From positions 619,557,000 through 619,620,999 of the forward strand of contig NC_064617.1 of the NCBI RefSeq assembly GCF_023898315.1: DNA of 64,000 bases. The letters are read 5' to 3'. Positions 11,770 to 23,544 of this stretch are shown piece after piece; within the stretch, counting starts at the first letter, position 1, and each line of letters opens with the position of its first letter. The DNA comes from Schistocerca nitens. Taxonomy: Eukaryota; Arthropoda; Insecta; Orthoptera; Acrididae. Made by a program: the position numbers and the translations under genes. The notes under the pieces are model-generated. The model was not told the DNA's origin. It ran no database searches and worked only from the letters and a program-made list of their open reading frames with translations.

Positions 11770-13827
11770 GATGTATAATTGGTTTGTTTTGTAAATATTA
11801 TTTGTATTTTACGCTGGGTCTTGCCTAGGGAAAACTATGCTATCGAACGAATACATCGATAGGTCGTGTGAAGAGCGAAAGTGTTTAGGATCTTTGGTAG
11901 TGTTAACTCTGCCGCGTGGAGCGCGGGCAGAGCAGAGGGAGTCTGGCTGGAGTAGTGCAGTGGAGCAGGTGTGTTGTGTGACGCTCCCGCGAGTTGCCGC
12001 GCGTTCGGGGTTTCGCAGCATGTAATTGCGCTCGACTTGCTATGTTAGTTTCTGACACGGTGTCGCGGACGGGAAGCATTAGCTGGCGCACATCAAGAGC
12101 CCGTTTCGCCTGGTGACAGTGTCGAGAAGAAGGTGCGCCAACATCCAGCTTCTGCATCAGCGACGGCCGACAATGAGTGACTGTCGCCACCTCCTCGATC
12201 GACGGCTTCAAACCTTCAATCAAGCTACAAGGAAGACTGGAAGCACGTAAAGTTTTAGAACTGTATGGGAGAACTCAGCTTTTCAAACTGTTCCATTTTC
12301 AGAACTAAATTACAGCAACGTAGCATGAACCTTTGTTGCTCATTGTCCCAAATGCATTACCAAGCAGGGTCCCTTCCTTTTCCGGAATGAACCCGAGTGT
12401 CGTTGAAATTCAAACGCCAGCATCATTCGATTTCACTGCTTCAATTTCAAAGTTCAGTTAAGGTATTCATAGCTGGCTACAATATTTAGATTACACGAGC
12501 ACAAATTAAGAGTGCGAGTTTTGTTACCGTATTTTAGCTTACCTGTGACTGCAGCTCAGCTTGGTACGTACTAAATTTTACTATTGTTAATTGTTCAGAA
12601 CCATTTAATTCAAGTTCAAAGTTAAATCTCTTATTTCTAAATTTCGTAGATTCAAGTAGCTTTTGAAATGATTGTTGAGGTAGTCCAAGACTAACCGTGT
12701 TTTACTGAATTTCGATGTGCTTCAGAAAGAAAGCTCACTATTAATTTCAGTCACTAAATTAACTGTTTGCTATTTAGGGAGTAAAATAACTGATGATGGT
12801 CGAAGTATAGAGGATATAAAATGTAGACTGGCAATGGCAAGGAAATCATTTCTGAAGAAGAGAAATTTGTTAACATCGAGTATAGATTTAAGTGTCAGGA
12901 AGTCGTTTCTGAAAGTATTTGTATGGAGTGTATCCATCTATGGAAGTGAAACATGGACGATAACTAGTTTGGACAAGAAGAGAATAGAAGCTTTCGAAAT
13001 GTGGTGCTACAGAAGAATGCTGAAGATATGGTGGGTAGATCACGTAACTAATGAGGAGGTGTTGAATAGGATTGGAGAGAAGAGAAGTTTGTGGCACAAC
13101 TTGACTAGAAGAAGGGATCGGTACGTAGGACATGTTTTGAGGCATCAAGGAATCACAAATTTAGCACTGGAGGGCAGCGTGGTGGGTAAAAATCGTAGAG
13201 GGAGACTAAGAGATGAATACACTAAGCAGATTCAGTAGGATGTAGGTTGCAGTAAGTACTGGGAGATGAAGAAGCTTGCACAGGATAGAGTAGCATGGAG
13301 AGCTGCATCAAACCAGTCTCAGGACTGAAGACCACAACAACAACAACAACAACTAAATTAACTTTCAGTTTTCCGGTTTTATTAATTCTTTTGCTAAATT
13401 AAGTCAGAGTGTAGCGAAATTTATTACTTCTGACAAACTTTCAGTTTTCACACTACACGTGTCAACCTTCAGTTGCCACGATTCTAGTGCTAATTATATG
13501 TGCAATTACCTTTCTTTTTCAGTTACTATAGTAATTGCCCATAGGACTGGCGACCGTAATTTCCCCCAAATCTCAAATATCTAATTACCGCTAGTTAATT
13601 GTTAATGTAACGGCCGCACATTTACTTTCTTTATTAACTTTACCCCTTTTCAAAATTAATTTCAACCAGTTTCATTTGCATTTTTCCTTTCATTTAGATG
13701 TAACCCTTTCCTCCCTCTTTACCGACAGATTAACTTCGGTGGCGATTGCTTTTCCCAAATATCCATTAGGTACACGCGGTTTAATTTTTCCCTGTCATTA
13801 AGGTCGATAAGCGAGGGGGAGGTTACA
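11607..13827 (+). repeat. Gypsy 5' LTR (with a nested LINE)
   Basis: Starts TGTAACGCCGG and ends GAGGTTACA, giving TG...CA ends. Without the LINE at 12765-13351 and its duplicated target it is about 1.62 kb. The 3' LTR at 19159-20443 matches it throughout with few differences and no LINE, including an internal (TA)n tract (about 11723-11766 here). Frames inside it, such as 11837-12025, recur in the second LTR and are not genes. Confidence 0.88.
12765..13351 (+). mobile_element. 5'-truncated RTE-like LINE insertion with 12-bp TSD
   Basis: A 587-bp insert flanked by the perfect 12-bp duplication ACTAAATTAACT (12753-12764 and 13352-13363). The uninterrupted site is preserved in the other LTR near 20320. 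The coding part up to a stop at 13236-13238 is the C-terminus of a LINE reverse transcriptase, with YLGSKITDDG, SIYGSETWT and FEMWCYRRMLKIWWVDHVTNEEV. The end is a (CAA)n-like tail. The open frame begins in LTR sequence at 12717, so any fusion start is accidental. Catalytic motifs are lost by 5' truncation, so the copy was dead on arrival. Confidence 0.88.
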
Positions 13828-13829
13828 CG

Positions 13830-13847
13830 TGGCGACCTGGTGACAGG
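13830..13847 (+). promoter_or_regulatory. Primer-binding site of the Gypsy element
   Basis: TGGCGACCTGGTGACAGG begins two bases after the 5' LTR. The TGG start and position are those of a retrotransposon primer-binding site. The primer tRNA is not assigned; tRNA-Arg-type sites begin similarly. Confidence 0.65.
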
Positions 13848-14007
13848 ACAATCTTCGGATTTGAGGTTGTTCTGGACACGAATTTTGCATTGTGCAAATC
13901 TCGTAACAAAGTACTGGTTATGAAATGGTCGATACGTCAGCGAGAATATTAGTGTGACGAATCCTAATTGGATTTGAGATTTGGCATTTATATTGAAAAT
14001 TATTAAA

Positions 14008-15675
14008 ATGAGTGAAGGCAACAACTACCAAAATTTGGTAGACTTGGATACGGAACAATCGGTTGAACAGTGGGAAACGCGCACCGCGGTACTCATTGTT
14101 CAGGGACAGGCGGCGAGCATGAAAGACGCGACCGTCGAAACACAACAAAGAGCAGAAATGGAATTCCAAACTTTAGAAAATGTTTCGGAATCGGAAGTGA
14201 AAATCAAATCTGAACCCCTTGATGACGAATACGGGGGGACAATTAAAGAGGAAGCCGCTACGGAAGTAAAACCGGTAGTTTCCGGGAATTTAACTGATTT
14301 ATTGAATGTTTTGATTAACGAAATCAAGAGTCAATCGGCAGAAATTAAAGCTTAGGCTGCCAAGCAAGAAGCTCAGTCTGCCAAGCAAGAAGCTCAGTAT
14401 GAAAAAATTGAACGGAAGCTAGACAATCAGAACAAAGCTATTAATTCTGTTAACAACAATGTAGGAGTTGTTAACACAAAAGTCGATAAAATGAAAGAAG
14501 ATATTGTTGTAATTAATACCGAAATCGGTAATCTTAAACAGGAAATGATAAGCGTTCAGGCGGAAATTGCGAGCATAAATACTCGTTTTAATTCCGAAAT
14601 TAGCAGAATCGAGAAAAGTGTAGGAGAAGCAGTTGCTCTGATCATCGAGAATAAGGTGACGGAACAAATTGAATTAGTGAAAAAAGAGGATCAACAGAAG
14701 GTGGAATCTTTAAAGGCTTTATTGTCCGAGGTTGATGCTCAAGTGACGAAGCAGACTAATACCTGCAAAGAGAAAAAAAGGGAAGTAGAAACGCTTGCGA
14801 GAACCACTTGCCAAGTAATTACGAGAGTTTCGGAATTAGAAAAGAAACTTGACGAAAAACAGAGCTATGTGCCAATCTGTGCATATAGTTTGGAATTGTT
14901 GACGAAAGAGGAACGGGTTGACCCCTTGAAAAAAGGCGGTACACACGCGACGGATTTCATTAAAAATTGTGAAAGAGTTTTACCCGGATCATGGACTAAT
15001 GAGAGAAAAATTAATGCGGTTATTGACGTGTTGGCTGGTGATGCCAAGCGTTGGGGCTTAAACCTCGACATTACGAACCTGACTTTCGACGAATTTAAAA
15101 ATTTGTTTCTGGCTGAATACTGGTCAGAGCAAAAACAACAAAGAGTCTGGCGCGAATTTGTCGTATCGAGGCCTTTCGATACAAATTCGCGCGGCTCGAT
15201 GAAGGAGTTTTGTGAGGGCTGGCTGGATCCGCAAGTTGGAATATTTGCGTGATCGCCGCACGGAATCCGAAATAGTCTGGGAATTCTACAGGAAGCTTCC
15301 AGATGATACAAAACGCAACATAGGAAGCAATTACAGAACAATCAATGATTTCCTGGAAAGAGTTGAGGACGAGGACAATTGGCGCTATAATCGCGATAGT
15401 GGTAGAGCCGTGGTAACAACAACGGGTACCACAACAACAAAAATTACGATAACCATGGGAATAATGCATACCGCAACCTCGGCAGCAATAACAACAGTGG
15501 TTCCGACCGTGATGACAATCGGTACAATGCAAATAATAACAGGAATGACGGAAACCAGTATCATACTAGCGTGATACGGGCTTCGCAGAATAGTAATAAC
15601 GCCAGAGTGTGTGATCAGCCGCCTCAGCAGCATCCGGGGAGCGTATCTGCTGGGACGAGACAGGGAAACCATTAG
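14008..15675 (+). pseudogene. Gypsy gag (one stop codon, two frameshifts)
   Basis: Structural Gag polyprotein of the plus-strand Gypsy element; it would package the element's RNA. An ATG at 14008 follows the primer-binding site by about 160 bases. A TAG at 14353-14355 interrupts the frame inside a tandem AKQEAQ-type repeat. The same frame then runs through a long coiled-coil region (14491-14880) and a capsid-like core (14930-15230, FKNLFLAEYWSEQKQQRVW). A frameshift near 15230-15240 moves the frame on to the end of the capsid core (IVWEFYRKLPDDTKRNI). A second shift near 15412 gives an Asn/Gly-rich tail. No CCHC zinc knuckle is visible. The capsid block resembles the gag piece at 24000-24120, so both elements are Gypsy-like but have unrelated LTRs. 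Confidence 0.75.
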
Positions 15676-17827
15676 CCGCGCCGGTGAGGGGCCGACCGGG
15701 CGTGGAGAAATTTTGGAGGCCCAATAACAGGAGAAAACCCAGGTGTCGGCGTTATGAAAATTCCGTATGGAATATTCAACGGTGGGAGAGTGTGCCAGTG
15801 TTAAGAGAAAGGAGTGCGCCCACAAGTAGTAGAGCAGCTGTAGAAACGGCAGTAGAAAATACATTCACTGTGAGAACAATTTAAGTAGTGTTCCGGAAAT
15901 CGATTATAAAGTGGCAGCTGTAACATCCACAGAGGAACTGGAGATTGAGTTTAAGAATGATTCGCAATTGTTGAGAGAAGATCAGATGTCGGATAACACT
16001 TCCGTCATCGAGCGAGTGGATGCAGAGAGGGATGAGGTCTGGTTAAGGCAGTTCGGTCGCTTATACGACGAACTAAGAGATTATAGGGGCCTGTACAGGA
16101 AAAGTGTTTATGGGGAGCGCGGGCAGGATTTGCCGCGTCTCGTCCCGCAGGAAGATGGTGTTTGTGGAGTGATAGAAAGTTCTGGCCCTAACCGGCAGAC
16201 TGTACCAGAAATAGTTGATGTTAATGGGGAGCACGAGCAAGATTCGTCGTGTTTCGTCCCGCGGGAGTTCGATGTTGAAGTAGTAACGGAAAGTTCTGGC
16301 CCTAACCGGCAGACCTTACCGAAAGTTGTAGTGGTTCCATCTGACGCAAACCTCCAGTTTAAACATTGCGAGAGTATTTAGGAGAAAGATTACGAAAATT
16401 TTAGTGATAGCCGGACACGATTGGTAGAAAATCAGGTAGATTACGACGTGTATGAGGTTAGAGCTGACGTTATACGGTCAGACGGTGGCAGTGTGGGTTG
16501 CGCAGATCCAGAGGAAGTAATTGCAAATACTACAGGGCACATTCCTCCAGGTAGATTGGCAGATGAGATCAATCTGACCAAAGAGGAATCAACGAAGGTG
16601 ACAGTTAGTGAATTGATAGCAAAGCAACACTCACTAGGTGACGAGTTACAGGGAAAGGTTTCGGTATTGGAGGCGAAGCTACAGACTAAGCCTCAGGACA
16701 AACGTGTTGCAATTAAAACTGTATGTGAACAGAGGCTGAAAAGGCCGCCAGATAATCAGGATTTAGGATCAAAGCCGAATGGTTTTTTCTGGAATGACCT
16801 GGATATAGACGAGGATTTACTGTGGGAAAATAAAGAAACAGTCGAGGACAAGTGTAGACAGATAGTAGTGTCTGTTAATATGCACGACCTACAACTAAAC
16901 GTGTTGATTGACACCGGTGCAGAATTGAGTGCTGTATCTGGGAAAATATTTGAGTTACTGAAAGACAGACCTGATATCGTAGTTATGCCAGTAACAGGAG
17001 TGAAAATTATCGGTGCTACTGGGAAGGCCAGCAAACCGGTCACAAAACAGATTTTTGTCAACTTCGAGATATGTGGGGCAAGATTTGAACAAGAGTTTGT
17101 CGTCGTGCCAGACTTAACTACGGAAGTAATTATCGGGTTAGATTGGCTATTAAAGTACCGTGCAGTGATTAATTGCGAAAGCAAAACTTTTACATGTACG
17201 TCACAAGATAAGACAATAGTAGTTAGTTTTGACGAGGCAGGAGACGGTGTGCATAGGCAATACCAGCCTATACACATTGTTAACTGGCCGGATGGTATTG
17301 ACGTAGGTATGAATTTGAACTACTGTAATGTGAGGAATCTCGGCATTGACAATAGTGTAGAAAGTGAATTGGAAAGTATTGTAGACGGTGTGTCAAACGT
17401 AACACACGAACATAGACGAGCCCTGTATGAAGTAATAATGAGGAATAAGAGTATGCTTTCAGACAAACCGGTACTTGTGGAAGACATAATCAAATTCCCT
17501 CGACGGATTGACATTTGTATTGATGTGAAAAAAGATCGTTTGCGAGAAATAATGAAGCTAAAAGCCGATGCTCGCATACGTCGTCATGACGCTAAAGCGC
17601 GTTTTGCTAAGTTTGCAATCGGAGACTTAGTACTTGTAAAAGCTCATGAGAAATCGAGTGAGATAGACAATGAAATCTCTAAATTTAAGTTTGTTTATAA
17701 TGGACCATATAAAGTCATTGGTATACCTCACACAAATGCTTATTGCTTAGAGTATCCAAGCTCAGGAAAACTATTAGGTATATGGAACATTGTAGACTTG
17801 AAATTGTACCAACCAAGGATTGATTAA
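15676..17827 (+). pseudogene. Gypsy pol remnant: protease joined in frame to integrase C-terminus
   Basis: A degenerate start leads into an open frame at about 15911-16378. A TAG at 16379-16381 follows, and then the same frame runs unbroken to 17825. The pre-protease segment has a duplicated unit around ESSGPNRQT (near 16170 and 16290). The retropepsin lies at about 16850-17180, with active site LIDTGAELS near 16905 and the second conserved block TEVIIGLDWLL near 17130. About 100 residues later, just where reverse transcriptase should begin (SDKP near 17460), the sequence passes directly into the integrase C-terminal domain (FAIGDLVLVKAH, FVYNGPYKV, 17600-17720). Reverse transcriptase, RNase H and the integrase catalytic core are absent, yet the reading frame is kept across the join. 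The element is therefore non-autonomous. Confidence 0.82.
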
Positions 17828-17834
17828 TACCACA

Positions 17835-18037
17835 AAAAAATGGTTCAAATGGCTCTGAGCACTATGGGACTCAACTGCTGTGGTCATAAGTCCCCTAGAA
17901 CTTAGAACTACTTAAACCTAACTAACCTAAGGACATCACACACATCCATGCCCGAGTCAGGATTCGAACCTGCGACCGTAGCAGTCGCACGGTTCCGGAC
18001 TGCGCGCCTAGAACCGCGAGACCACCGCGGCCGGCCC
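17835..18037 (-). repeat. SINE-A inserted in Gypsy 3' region, 13-bp TSD
   Basis: Reverse strand starts GGCCGGCCGCGGTGGTC, has box B GGTTCGAATCC and ends GAGCCATTTGAACCA plus A-run. A perfect TSD, GATTAATACCACA, lies at 17822-17834 and 18038-18050. It inserted just after the pol stop codon. Confidence 0.9.
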
Positions 18038-18050
18038 GATTAATACCACA

Positions 18051-19158
18051 GAATGGGTAATTTGTACAGTAGGTAAATATAGAGTGTAATATTTAACGAT
18101 TTGCTAGATTGCCATGCTTTGGCCTGACCAAGAGGACATTAAAGAAGTTGTATTTAATAAGTAATTAATTTTGACGAAATTATTTAAGAGGAATTGATTA
18201 ACAATCAATTGAAAAATCCAAGCTGCTAGTTTAATTTTTCAGCTGTGTCACAGTAGATTAAGGAGTGTAAATATGATTTTGAACTAGCTGTAAGACTTCA
18301 TAAATATGTGATTTACTAGTCATTGCCGTGGTACTTAGACGCTGTTTCAGGCTAGTACATGCGTAAGATGATCGACAGTGTTGAGTTATCCACTGTGATA
18401 GTGTTAATGGACTCCTTGAGATTACTCGGGAGTGAGTTTTTCCGAAAGAATTCAGTGAAACGGACGTTCTGGAAGTGCCGTTACAAGGGCGAGTGAGATC
18501 AAGCGTGCCGCACAGGCGGGCGCAACAATACTGTCGAGGCGGAGCCGCTGTCGGCTCTTGTGCCGCTGTCGAATCTTGTGCCGATGTCGGCATTCTTTGT
18601 ACTTGCGAGTACGAAAGGCGGAATAGTTTTTCTTCCCCGGACAGCTGATGTGAAAGAATTCTGCTGTCAATATTTATGTTTTTTTCGATCTGCTGAATAT
18701 TATTTTCTTGTTTAGCGTTAAGTGGACTCTCAGGTGGAGAATATTAATTATGAAAAGGTTACATAAAAATGTGTATTCTATGTAATTAATTATTAATTTG
18801 CGTATTTTGATATACCTGTTTTTATGACCATGTACTCTGGTTAGTTTTGTAAATAGAATTCCATTTCTTGATACTATTAGGAATTTTGACGATTTTAGAA
18901 TAGCTAAACCATCTTCTATGATTTCTATGAATTTTAATATGTTGTCAACCTGTTTTATTTTGTGCAAGATGACAGAGTGGAATAAGATTAGGAGTGTCTC
19001 CACTCAATTATTATGGTCTAAAAATTGATTTATGCTGAATTAGACGAATGCTAAATTTTGTTGATGTTTTGAGCATATGCATTTCCGCTGTTTCTTTTTT
19101 GGGACATTTTCTGAGTCTCTTTAGGTTACACGAACATCCTCAGACAATGTGGGGCACG
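18051..19158 (+). other. Gypsy 3' untranslated region
   Basis: Non-coding stretch between the end of pol and the 3' LTR. A weak purine-rich segment, ATGTGGGGCACG, ends at 19158 directly before the LTR and is the best candidate for the polypurine tract. No env-like frame is seen; frames here are at most about 110 codons without recognisable motifs. Confidence 0.55.
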
Positions 19159-19279
19159 TGTAACGCCGGAAATGCATATCCTCCTATTTCCATCTATTGT
19201 ACTATAATTTTTTTCCTTGTTTTGTTACCTCAAGATATGACAATTCTGTGTCTTTATATATTGTAATTGTTTTACTATT

Positions 19280-19325
<46 letters not shown>

Positions 19326-20443
19326 TTTATGTCGATGTATAATTGGTTTGTTTTGTAAATATTATTTGTATTTTACGCTGGGTCTTGCCTAGGGAAAACT
19401 ATGCTATCGAACGAATACATCGATAGGTCGTGTGAAGAGCGAAAGTATTTAGGATCTTTGGTAGTGTTAACTCTGCCGCGTGGAGCGCGGGCAGAGCAGA
19501 GGGAGTCTGGCTGGAGTAGTGCAGTGGAGCAGGTGTGTTGTGTGACGCTCCAGCGAGTTGCCGCGCGTTCGGGGTTTCGCAGCATGTAATTGCGCTCGAC
19601 TTGCTATGTTAGTTTCTGACACGGTGTCGCGGACGGGAAGCATTAGCTGGCGCACATCAAGAGCCCGTTTCGCCTGGTGACAGTGTCGAGAAGAAGGCGC
19701 GCCAACATCCAGCTTTTGCAACAGCGACGGCCGACAATGAGTGACTGTCGCCACCTCCTCGATCGACGGCTTCAAACCTTCAATCAAGCTACAAGGAAGA
19801 CTGGAAGCACGTAAAGTTTTAGAACTGTATGGGAGAACTCAGCTTCTCAAACTGTTCCATTTTCAGAACTAAATTACAGCAACATAGCATGAACCTTTGT
19901 TGCTCATTGTCCCAATTGCATTACCAAGCAGGGTCCCTTCCTTTTCCGGAATGAACCCGAGTGTCGTTGAAATTCAAACGCCAGCATCATTCGATTTCAC
20001 TGCTTTAATTTCAAAGTTCAGTTAAGGTATTCATAGCTGGCTACAATATTTAGATTACTCGAGCACAAATTAAGAGTGCGAGTTTTGTTACCGTATTTTA
20101 GCTTACCTGTGACTGCAGCTCAGCTTGGTACGTACTAAATTTTACTATTGTTAATTGTTCAGAACCATTTAATTCAAGTTCAAAGTTAAATCTCTTATTT
20201 CTAAATTGCGTAGATTCAAGTAGCTTTTGAAATGATTGTTGAGGTAGTCCAAGACTAACCGTATTTTTCTGAATTTCGATGTGCTTCAGAAAGAAAGCTC
20301 ACTATTAATTTCAGTCACTAAATTAACTTTCAATTTTCCGGTTTTATTAGTTCTTTTGCTAAATTAAGTCAGAGTGTAGCGAAATTTATTACATCTGACA
20401 AACTTTCAGTTTTCACACTACACGTGTCAACCTTCAGTTGCCA
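19159..20443 (+). repeat. Gypsy 3' LTR, truncated at its 3' end
   Basis: Begins TGTAACGCCGG like the 5' LTR and matches 11607-13478 base for base apart from scattered changes, a different (TA)n length (about 19278-19321) and the absence of the LINE. The match ends at 20443 in GTTGCCA. The remaining 349 bp (equivalent to 13479-13827) are missing, replaced by CR1 sequence. Both the LTR end and its target duplication are therefore lost. Confidence 0.88.
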
Positions 20444-23400
20444 AGTTCATTATATTCGAACCGAGAATATGTTCGAGAATCCTGCAACAAACCGATGTTA
20501 AGGATATTGGTCAGTAATTTTGAGGATCCGTCCTTCTACCCTTCTTATATTCAGGCGGCACCTGCGTTTTTTCCAGTCGCTCGGGACTTTACGTTGGGCA
20601 AGAGATTCGCGATAAATGCAAGCTAAGGAGAAAATGCAGTAGAGTACTCTTTGTAAAACCGAATTGGAATCCCATCAGTACCTGGCGATTTATTTATTTT
20701 CAACCCAATCAGCAGCTTCACAACCCCAGGGATGTCTATCACTATGTCCTCCGTACGGGAATCTGTACGAGACTCAAACGGCAGTATGTTAGTACGATCC
20801 TCCTGCGTGAAAGATTTCCCAAATGCTAAATTTAAAATTTCAGCTTTTATTTTGCTGTCTTCCGTTGCCAGGCCAGACTGATCAGTGAGTGACGGGATGG
20901 AAGCCTTCGACCCGCTTACCGATTTTACGTAAGACCAGAATTTCCTTGGGTTTTCAGCAAGATCTTTTGCTAGGGTATGACGGTGGTAATGGTTGAATGC
21001 TTCGCGCATCGCTCTTTTTACAACAGCACGAATCTCTACTAACTTTTCCTTGTCCTCATTCTCTCGATCTTTTTTGTACCGCGAGTGCCACTGCCTTTGC
21101 TTCCTGAGCATTCTCCAAATTGCGCTGTTAAACCAAGGTGGGTCTTTTCAGTCCGTAACCCACTTTCTCGGCACATACTTGTCCAATGTGTGATTTACAA
21201 TGTTTTTAAAATTTGCCGATTATTCTTCCACGTCCATCGTACCGGAAGTAAATGAAGTCGATTCATTTACTAAGTGGGATGCTAACAACTGCTTATCTGC
21301 TCTTTCTAGTAAGAATACTCTCCTAGCCTTCTTGACCGACTTTTTAACTTTCGTAACCATAGTCGTAATAACAACATCATGATCACTAATCCCTGTCTCA
21401 ACACTGACACCGTCGATGAGGTCTGGTCTGTTCATGGCTACCAGATCTAAAATATTTCCATTACGCGTTGGCTGTCGATTTAGCTGCTTAACACAGTTTT
21501 CGGATAATGTGTTCAAAAGTAATTCACACGACGGCTTCTCTGTACCACTGTAATGAATCCATAGACATCCCAGTCTATACTAGGTAGGTTGTAGTCGCCT
21601 CAGACTAATACAGCATGATCCGGGTACTTTTGCGATACAGAATGTACACTCCCTTTGAATGATTCTAGACCTGTCACTGTGGAACCTGGTGGCCGGTATA
21701 ACACCCCACAATTAACTTTATTTCCCCTAGCCCTGCTAAACGTGTCCAGATAACTTCACAATCACACTCTACTTCGACCTCAGTAGACACAATATTTTTG
21801 TCAACTGCAATGAAGACACCACCTCCTACGGTGTCTAATCTGTCTTTCCGATACACGTTCCAACCCTCACTAAATATTTCAGAACTTCCTATCTCAGGGT
21901 TCAGTCAGGTCTCAGTCCCGAGAATAATTTGCGCGCCACACGTTTCCTGGAGGGCAGTAAATTCAGGAAATTTATTCCGAACACTCTGAAAATTTACTGC
22001 TGATATCTTGATAACTGAAGTGTCTTTACACGGAGCGCGTCCTGATTTCCCTGCCAGCATGTAGATTGGTGACTGTTCATCAGGACAACTCGCACTACTG
22101 CCTAGCCTAAAAAAAAACCCATGTGCAAGCCACAAGTACTCTGCTACCCGAGTAGCTGCTTCCTTTGTGTAGTGCACCCCTGACCGATCTAGGGGCGTCC
22201 TACAATTCCCCACCCAATAACGCAAGTCTAGAAATCTGCAGCCAAGACCGTCACAGAGTCTACGAAGCCTCTGGTTGAGACCCTCCACACGGCTCCAAAC
22301 CAAAGGACCCCGATCCACTCTGGGAACGATGCTGCAAATAGAGAGCTCTGCTTGCACCCCGCGTGCGAGGCCAGCGGTCTTCACCAAATCCGCCAGCCGC
22401 CTGTACGAACTGAGGATCACCTCAGAACCCAAGCGACAGGCATCATTGGTGCCGACGTGAGCAACTACTTGCAGACTGCACACCGTACGCTAGATACCCG
22501 CAGGGAAGGCCGCCTCCACTTCTTGGATGAGGCCTCCCAGCAGACAAACCGAGTGCACGTTGGATTTCTTTCCAGCCCTGTACGCTATTTCCCTAATGGG
22601 CTGCATCACCCGCCTAACGTTGGAGCTCCCAATAACAAGCAAGCCTTTGCCCTCGTGTGCCTGCTCAGGCCCTGCTGAAGAAGCGGCCACCTGCCCACTG
22701 ACAGGATGAACGGGCGAGGGCAGCCGGTCAGCCTCCACATTGGCCCTCCGCCTCGAGCGACGCGAACGCGTTGCAGTCAGCCACACACCCTGAGGTGAGG
22801 GCGGCCCCAACGCGCCGAGTACACTAGAAGGTGCCTCGGCGGCTGAGTCAGCGGACGCAGCAAGCGACACCTGGGGTGTCTCAAGCGACGCGCCGGACCC
22901 TCCGCCGTCGCTGCACGTCGAGGCAGCAGCCTGAAGGCGGCTGACCGTGGCCAACAGCACGTTCAGCTGCTCGCGAACCGCGGCAAGTTCCTCCTGCGCC
23001 CGCACACTGCACGCACACACCCTATCGATCCTACTGCTAATATCTAACGACTCCGCGAATTTATACTGTACGACTATCAATAAGAAATGTTACACCTCTC
23101 AAATACGAGAATACGCTATGATTTTATGTAATTAAATATGCAAGCGCAGAAATACTCGGAAAGAAATTAAGAATCAAACTACAAAACAGATACGAAAGCT
23201 AAATATGCGACTCGCTTCTGCACTGCTGCTGCACTGATACTTCACCAGCGGCTGCACAAGGCTCACAGACTCTTAACGCGGAATAGTAGTTGTAGCTAGA
23301 CGCATGGGGCATTCCATTTCAGAAATCATTTCGGAATTCAATACTCCTAGATACACAGTGTGAAGAGTGTGCCGAGAACGCCGCATCTCAGGCATATCCT

Positions 23401-23544
23401 CTCATCACGGACAACAGTGGCCGACGGCCTCCATTTAACAACTGAGAGCAGCGGCACTTGTCAGTGCTAACATAAAGCAACACTGCTTGAAACAAACGCG
23501 GAAATCAACACGGGACGTACGAAGAACGTATTCGTTAGGACAGC
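20444..23544 (-). pseudogene. CR1 LINE, 5' part: ORF1 esterase, endonuclease, start of reverse transcriptase
   Basis: Read leftward. 5' leader at 23544-23081. ORF1 (23080-22484) has a coiled-coil-like start and LLVIGSSNVRR, and after a break continues with VVAHVGTNDACR and DRSGVHYT, an SGNH-hydrolase pattern. The frame then runs straight on into endonuclease sequence (LGTET near 21910), because a run of nine T on this strand (plus strand 22109-22117) replaces the eight seen in the copy at 40947. Endonuclease pieces follow at 21856-21220 (AVDKNIVS, GISDHDVVI). Reverse transcriptase starts at 21111-20623 (RKFWSYVKSVSGSKAS, KSPGTDGIPIRF). It stops in the RT fingers at 20444. The missing 3' half lies mostly at 10824-11606, beyond the Gypsy element. 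Confidence 0.82.

Noticed and set aside
11809-12223. Open frames in 11809-12223 repeated at 19373-19787, looking like a duplicated gene
   Set aside because: Both sets lie inside the two copies of the Gypsy LTR; they overlap on both strands and follow LTR identity.
15385-15864. 159-codon minus-strand hydrophobic frame
   Set aside because: Antisense of the Asn/Gly-rich gag tail; hydrophobicity comes from reversed AAC/AAT codons.
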